NCBI GenBank assembly: GCA_025916135.1
Contig: CP104793.1
Span: forward strand, 434,001 to 498,000
Reading direction: 5' to 3'
DNA length: 64,000 nucleotides
Source: Rhodobacteraceae bacterium D3-12
Lineage (GTDB): Bacteria; Pseudomonadota; Alphaproteobacteria; Rhodobacterales; Rhodobacteraceae
This document shows, piece by piece, positions 56,205-64,000 of this stretch (within the stretch, counting starts at the first letter, position 1; every line of letters begins with the position of its first letter). The notes under the pieces are model-generated. The model was given only the letters and a program-made list of their open reading frames with translations, was not told where the DNA came from and ran no database searches. Both the position numbers and the translations under genes were made by a program.

Positions 56205-56735
56205 CGAATCCCGATTGGCTAGGAGGTGAAGGCTGGCGCTTACTATGACCTAGTTCGCGACGGGCTGCAAAGGGTCGAAACGGGAGGCCAGAGCAGGGCG
56301 CGCAGCCAGTGAGGTTGGCCGGACTTTCGACACTTTCGACCGATTCAGACACGGCCTTGGACAAGGGGGGAGCGGGTCGGAGGGGATGCGTCAGGAGGTG
56401 CGATTGCGGGTGATAGCGTTAACGCATCCGGTAACATTTAGGCACAGGATTCGGCAAAAGTAGCGTTTGGCGCGGTTTTTTTTGACAAAAGCGGCGGCCT
56501 AAACGGTCGCACTTGGGTTAAGTCATTGAAATGTAACAACATAGGTCCTTGGGTCGAAAGTTCATAGCAGGTTGCTAGGTCCGTGAGGCTCTGCTACACC
56601 CGCCTCGATTTTCGACGCTTTGTTAACGCAAGGCTGCCACTTGCTCCGGGGAAGGCCCTTCCGGCACGAGCGAAGAACCGCTCAGCGCCGCGAAGGGTAT
56701 ACGACCGACGGGGCCAAAAAATCGAAAGGGTGGAC
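56205..56735. other. 531-base region upstream of the atp operon
   Basis: No convincing coding frame. It includes an AT-richer block (56395-56580) that probably carries the atp promoter: TTGACA is at 56482-56487 but lacks a good -10 at standard spacing. The region just before atpH (56580-56735) is GC-rich leader. No repeats of the families seen elsewhere. Confidence 0.5.
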
Positions 56736-57296
56736 GTGTCCGAACCAGCTTCGATCTCCTCCGGCATTGCAGCACGCTATGCCTCTGCCGTTTTTGACCT
56801 GGCCAAGGAAGAAAAAAAGATTGACGCCATTGAGGCCGATATCGGGGCGCTTGACGCCGCCATGGCTGATAGCGCGGATTTCAACGCGCTGATTTCCTCG
56901 CCTGTTTACACACGCGGGCAGCAATCCGATGCGATTGCAGCCATCTCAAAGAAGATGGGCCTGTCCGTGGTGATGGGCAATGCGCTGGCTCTTATGGCCT
57001 CAAAGCGCCGCTTGTTCGTTTTGCCGCAGCTGACTGCTGCGCTGCGGGAAGCGATCGCGGATGACCGCGGTGAGGTGACAGCCGAGGTGGTAAGCGCCAA
57101 GGCGCTGACCAAGGCGCAGGCCGACAAGCTTGCCAAATCGCTGAAAGCGAGTGTTGGCAAGGATGTGAATATCAAAGCGACCGTTGATGAGAGCCTTATT
57201 GGCGGTCTTGTTGTTAAAGTGGGTTCGAAGATGATCGATACGTCGATCCGTTCGCGCCTCAACTCTCTCCAGAATGCAATGAAAGAGGTCGGATAA
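56736..57296 (+). CDS. atpH: ATP synthase F1 delta subunit
   Basis: Connects the F1 head with the peripheral stalk. 186 residues from a GTG at 56736 ([21 protein letters not shown]), with AAAGGG upstream; a GTG two codons earlier is also possible. [20 protein letters not shown] at the C-terminus is the family signature. It is the first gene of atpHAGDC. The F0 genes are not in this operon, as is usual in alphaproteobacteria. Confidence 0.95.
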   Translation: MSEPASISSGIAARYASAVFDLAKEEKKIDAIEADIGALDAAMADSADFNALISSPVYTRGQQSDAIAAISKKMGLSVVMGNALALMASKRRLFVLPQLTAALREAIADDRGEVTAEVVSAKALTKAQADKLAKSLKASVGKDVNIKATVDESLIGGLVVKVGSKMIDTSIRSRLNSLQNAMKEVG

Positions 57297-58835
<1,539 letters not shown>

Positions 58836-58848
58836 GGGGAGATAGGCA

Positions 58849-61167
<2,319 letters not shown>

Positions 61168-61232
61168 TCTCAGCCTTTTGACCTGCCGCCTGTAAGGGGG
61201 GCGGGTCGCGGGCTCTCATCAAGGAGTGAAAC

Positions 61233-61628
61233 ATGGCAGAGACGATGCAATTTGACCTGGTGAGCCCGGAGCGGATGCTTGCCTCTTATCAGGCGAACGA
61301 AGTGCAGATGCCGGGTGCCGATGGTGATCTGACCGTGATGCCGGGGCATTCGGCGTTGATGACGACGCTGCGTCCGGGTGTCATGAAGGTGAACGGCCCG
61401 GAAGGGTCGCAAGATTACCTCGTGACCGGCGGATTTGCCGAAGTCAGCGGTGAAGCCATCAGCATTCTGGCCGAGAAGGCCACGCCGATGAAGGAAGCCA
61501 GCAAGGCCGATATCGAGCCGCTGTTGGAAGCAGCTCGGGCGAAAGCCAGCGAAGCCACGGGTGGCGATCGCGACGTGGCCGAGAAACTGGTTGCTGACAT
61601 TCAGGCGCTGCTTGCGGACATGGTCTGA
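61233..61628 (+). CDS. atpC: ATP synthase F1 epsilon subunit
   Basis: 131 residues. The N-terminal beta-sandwich (FDLVSPERMLASYQANEV, GADGDLTVMPGHSALMTTL) is conserved. The C-terminal part is shorter and more acidic than in E. coli, as in other Rhodobacterales. AAGGAG lies nine bases before the ATG. It closes the operon; a strong terminator follows 50 bases downstream. Confidence 0.96.
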   Translation: MAETMQFDLVSPERMLASYQANEVQMPGADGDLTVMPGHSALMTTLRPGVMKVNGPEGSQDYLVTGGFAEVSGEAISILAEKATPMKEASKADIEPLLEAARAKASEATGGDRDVAEKLVADIQALLADMV

Positions 61629-61677
61629 GGCGATGGGCTGACGCGCAATGAGCGCGAACAGCACATAAAGAAATGAC

Positions 61678-61710
61678 AAGGCCCGGACAGCGAGACTGTG
61701 CGGGCCTTTT
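61678..61710 (+). terminator. Intrinsic terminator of the atp operon
   Basis: AAGGCCCG-G-ACAG (61678-61690) pairs with CTGT-G-CGGGCCTT (61696-61708) around a 5-base loop, ending in TTTT. The stem has one internal mismatch. Confidence 0.88.
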
Positions 61711-61778
61711 CCTTTTGCAATTCCCGACGTTTGCGGGAATTCTAGTGGCTAGTCCACGCAACTGAACAGCAGGCGAAG

Positions 61779-62129
61779 ATGAAAAAGATTTCCTCTCAGA
61801 CCATCGGGATTGAACAGGGCAATGATGTTTTGTTCGAGGATTTCGAGGATGGCGGCGAGATGTGGACCGGCACAGGCCATCGTGAGCGGGTGAAAGAGAT
61901 CACCTTCCGCGAGGCTTTCAAGGACACGCCGGCGGTGCACTGTTCGGCCACCTTGTGGGATGTCGACAGCGCCACCAACGTGCGGGCCGATGTCGAGGCC
62001 GAGAACGTGACCGTGGAGGGATTTGATCTGGTGTTTCGCACATGGGGCGACACCAAAGTGGCCCGCATGCGGATTGGTTGGATGGCGATTGGCGCGGCCA
62101 AGGGTGAGGACGACTGGGAGCTTTATTGA
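61779..62129 (+). CDS. H-type lectin domain protein
   Basis: 116 residues, the whole protein being one domain. FREAFKDTPAVHCSATLWDVDS, VRADVEAENVTVEGFD and VFRTWGDTKVARMRIGWMAIG follow the H-type lectin pattern, known from Helix pomatia agglutinin and discoidins, which bind GalNAc-type sugars. No signal peptide is visible, so the role in the cell is unclear. It lies after the atp terminator and is convergent with prs, with paired repeat copies in between. Confidence 0.82.
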   Translation: MKKISSQTIGIEQGNDVLFEDFEDGGEMWTGTGHRERVKEITFREAFKDTPAVHCSATLWDVDSATNVRADVEAENVTVEGFDLVFRTWGDTKVARMRIGWMAIGAAKGEDDWELY

Positions 62130-62140
62130 GCGGGGTGCCT

Positions 62141-62186
62141 TGGGGGCCAGCCCTCAAACCCCCGGGATATTTCCGGTCAGATGAAA
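62141..62186 (+). repeat. Hairpin plus TATTT/AGATGAA element, copy 7
   Basis: GGGGGCCAGCCCTC, then CCCCGGGATATTTCC and CAGATGAAA. It follows the lectin stop by 12 bases in the sense direction. The next copy (62201-62251) faces it from the other strand. Confidence 0.75.
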
Positions 62187-62200
62187 CCCAGAGCGGCGCG

Positions 62201-62251
62201 CCCCTTCTTCTGTTGGGAAAATACCTCGGGGGTGTGGGGGCTGGCCCCCAC
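62201..62251 (-). repeat. Hairpin plus TATTTT/AGAAGAAG element, copy 8, facing copy 7
   Basis: Minus-strand reading: GTGGGGGCCAGCCCCCAC, ACCCCCGAGGTATTTTCCC, CAGAAGAAGGGG. It lies 50 bases after the prs stop in the sense of prs, so copies 7 and 8 end the two convergent genes as mirror images. Confidence 0.75.
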
Positions 62252-62300
62252 TTGCAGCGGTTCAAATACACCCTGTCTCGGGCATAGGAAGGCGGTCGCT

Positions 62301-63311
62301 TCAGAACAGGCCTTCGTAGATCGGTTCGAGCATGTCGGTGTCGAACAGCGAGGAGACCGAGGTGCCGTTCCAGATGTTCAGGATCGCTTGAGCGAACATC
62401 GGGGCGGTGGGCACGATGCGGATGTTTTTGGCCGCGAGAGTGGCCTCGCTTGGGGCGATGGAATCGGTGATGACCAGTGATTTCATCACCGATTTGGTCA
62501 CGCGGTCGACCGCAGGGCCGGAGAGCACGCCGTGGGTGATATAGGCGTGCACCTCTTTGGCGCCGTTTTGCATGATTACTTCGGCGGCTTTGCAGAGCGT
62601 GCCAGCGGTGTCGCAGATGTCATCGACAATGATGCAGCGTTTGCCTTCGACGTTGCCGATCACTGTCATTTCAGCGATTTCGCCGGCTTTTTCGCGACGT
62701 TTGTCAACGATGGCGAGGGGGGCTTCGATCCGTTTGGCGAGTTCGCGCGCGCGGGCGACGCCGCCGACGTCGGGGGAGATCACCAGCACGTCGTCCATTT
62801 TGCCTTTGAATTGCGTCAGGATGTCGAGGGCGAAGATCGGAGAGGCGTAGAGGTTGTCGACCGGAATGTCGAAGAAGCCCTGAATCTGGGCGGCGTGCAG
62901 GTCCATGGTCAGAACCCGTTCGATACCGGATTCAACGATCATATTCGCCACCAGCTTGGCCGAGATCGGCGTGCGGGCCTTGGTGCGGCGGTCCTGTCGG
63001 GCGTAGCCGAAATAGGGGATCACAGCGGTTGTGCGACTGGCCGAGGAGCGGCGCAGCGCGTCGGCCATGATCAGCAGTTCCATCAGGTTGTCATTGGCGG
63101 GATTGGACGTGGATTGGATAATGAACATATCCTCGCCGCGGACGTTTTCGAAGACTTCGACAAAGATTTCGCCGTCGTTAAAGCGTTCGACGCGGGTGTC
63201 GACCAATTGGGTCGAAATACCGCGGTGCATCGACATGCGGCGGGCGATGCCCTTGGCGAGTGGCAGGTTGGCGTTGCCCGAAATCAGTTTCGGTTCAGTG
63301 GTGCTGGACAT
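62301..63311 (-). CDS. prs: Ribose-phosphate pyrophosphokinase
   Basis: Makes PRPP from ribose 5-phosphate and ATP for nucleotide, His and Trp synthesis. 336 residues. [19 protein letters not shown] begins the fold. [20 protein letters not shown] is the family metal-binding signature. [20 protein letters not shown] is the PRPP-binding loop with the adjacent acidic pair. [19 protein letters not shown] holds the catalytic flexible-loop Lys/Arg. Divergent from the isomerase gene. Confidence 0.97.
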   Translation of the reverse strand: MSSTTEPKLISGNANLPLAKGIARRMSMHRGISTQLVDTRVERFNDGEIFVEVFENVRGEDMFIIQSTSNPANDNLMELLIMADALRRSSASRTTAVIPYFGYARQDRRTKARTPISAKLVANMIVESGIERVLTMDLHAAQIQGFFDIPVDNLYASPIFALDILTQFKGKMDDVLVISPDVGGVARARELAKRIEAPLAIVDKRREKAGEIAEMTVIGNVEGKRCIIVDDICDTAGTLCKAAEVIMQNGAKEVHAYITHGVLSGPAVDRVTKSVMKSLVITDSIAPSEATLAAKNIRIVPTAPMFAQAILNIWNGTSVSSLFDTDMLEPIYEGLF

Positions 63312-63439
63312 GATATGTTTGATCCCCGGGCTTTTCTGTCACCGATGGCATGACAGAATCATGACGTTGACACCGCTTAGCATCTCTCTAGTTTCAGGCA
63401 AAGTGCTGCTGCGACGAACCCCAATGAAGGACGGAAATT

Positions 63440-64000
63440 TTGCAACGTATTGATTACTATTTCTCCACGCTGAGCCCGTGGTGTTATTTCGCCGGGCTGC
63501 GGCTTGAGGAGATCGCGGGGCGGCACGGGTTGGGTGTTGTCTACAAGCCTCTGGACATCTCGACGCTGTTCACGCGCACGGGCGGGACGGCGGTGGCGGA
63601 CCGGCATCCGTCGCGCATGGAGTATCGCGCGCAGGAGTTGCAGCGCTGGACCAAGGCGACCGGGCTGGAGATGACCTTTCCCAAGCCGAGCTTCTGGCCG
63701 ACCAACCCGGCGCCGTCGTCCTATGCGATCATCGCGGCGCAGGCGGCCGGTGGTGGCGATCTGGGCGCGCTGTGCCACGGGTTGATGCGGGCCTGTTTTG
63801 CCGAGGAGAAGGACATTGCCGAGGACGAGGTGATCGGCGATTGCCTGAGTGCCGCCGGATTTGATCCGTCGCTGACGACGAGCGGGATGTTGAGCGGGGC
63901 CGAGACCTATGCGCGCAATCTGGAAGAGGCGGTGGAGGCCGGTGTGTTCGGCGCGCCGTTCTACATCTGTGATGATGGCGAGAAGTTCTGGGGGCAGGAC
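63440..64000 (+). CDS. 2-hydroxychromene-2-carboxylate isomerase / DsbA-like protein, cut by window edge
   Basis: 187 codons in the window, open at the end. The TTG at 63440 is chosen because AAGGACGG precedes it and the frame starts QRIDYYFSTLSPWCYFAG; no ATG fits. STLSPWCYFAG and GVFGAPFYICDDGEKFWGQD are typical of the NahD/kappa-class GST family, in which Ser replaces the DsbA Cys pair. NahD isomerises a naphthalene-degradation intermediate using glutathione, but many homologues have other unknown roles. It is a neighbour of prs on the opposite strand. Confidence 0.88.
   Translation, partial: MQRIDYYFSTLSPWCYFAGLRLEEIAGRHGLGVVYKPLDISTLFTRTGGTAVADRHPSRMEYRAQELQRWTKATGLEMTFPKPSFWPTNPAPSSYAIIAAQAAGGGDLGALCHGLMRACFAEEKDIAEDEVIGDCLSAAGFDPSLTTSGMLSGAETYARNLEEAVEAGVFGAPFYICDDGEKFWGQD

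Noticed and set aside
56395-56580. A defined sigma-70 promoter for the atp operon at TTGACA 56482-56487
   Set aside because: No acceptable -10 box lies 16-18 bases downstream, so the position of the atp promoter is left open.

Overview
The window is GC-rich, densely packed bacterial chromosome from an alphaproteobacterium, most likely a Rhodobacteraceae (Roseobacter-group) member. Grounds for this are three tandem deformylase paralogues next to fmt, a hybrid cobalamin cluster with a CbiG-CobJ fusion, a tol-pal-cpoB-tilS-ftsH string, an F1-only atp operon followed by an H-type lectin gene and prs, and the GC-rich hairpin repeats between genes. I see no rRNA, tRNA, CRISPR array, transposase, integrase or phage gene. 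The genus cannot be set from the sequence alone.

Layout. 1-2.5 kb: fmt (cut by the window edge) and three def paralogues on the minus strand. 2.6-5.4 kb: a PatB-type C-S lyase, an AT-richer DUF3800 gene and a small unknown gene. 5.5-16.8 kb: cobalamin biosynthesis in two blocks, cobM/cbiG-cobJ/cobI/cobL/cobH/cbiX/DUF6732 on minus and DUF1636/cobC/cobD on plus, with a glutathionyl-hydroquinone reductase and a lone receiver domain between them; then a lytic transglycosylase. 18.3-30.6 kb: a catabolic region with an IclR regulator, HAD hydrolase and class III aminotransferase facing a TctCBA importer, an aldehyde dehydrogenase, an ethanolamine-phosphate-lyase-like enzyme, a small-molecule kinase, a Tm-1-like protein and degradative HMG-CoA reductase. 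30.6-39.1 kb: nadK, glyA, a class V aminotransferase, then an AraC regulator and M50 peptidase divergent from a two-subunit molybdenum hydroxylase. 39.4-49.3 kb: ybgC-tolQRAB-pal-cpoB-tilS-ftsH and a methyltransferase. 49.5-56.2 kb: M23 peptidase, clpA, tag, gloB and two less characterised genes. 56.7-64 kb: atpHAGDC, lectin, prs and the start of a DsbA-fold isomerase.

How genes work together. The most suggestive set is aldehyde dehydrogenase + phospho-lyase + kinase (24.3-28.0 kb), which fits phosphorylation of an amino alcohol, elimination of ammonia and phosphate, and oxidation of the aldehyde. It sits behind a carboxylate-type importer and probable IclR operators. The cobalamin genes mix enzymes named from the aerobic and anaerobic routes and include a cobaltochelatase with an unusual Cys/His metal-binding tail.

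Two cautions. Five genes (third def paralogue, aldehyde dehydrogenase, glyA, M23 peptidase, atpG) each need exactly one extra base to read through. Two of these are normally indispensable, so base-calling errors are likelier than real pseudogenes. The non-coding DNA also carries at least three families of repeated hairpin elements that gene annotation does not explain.
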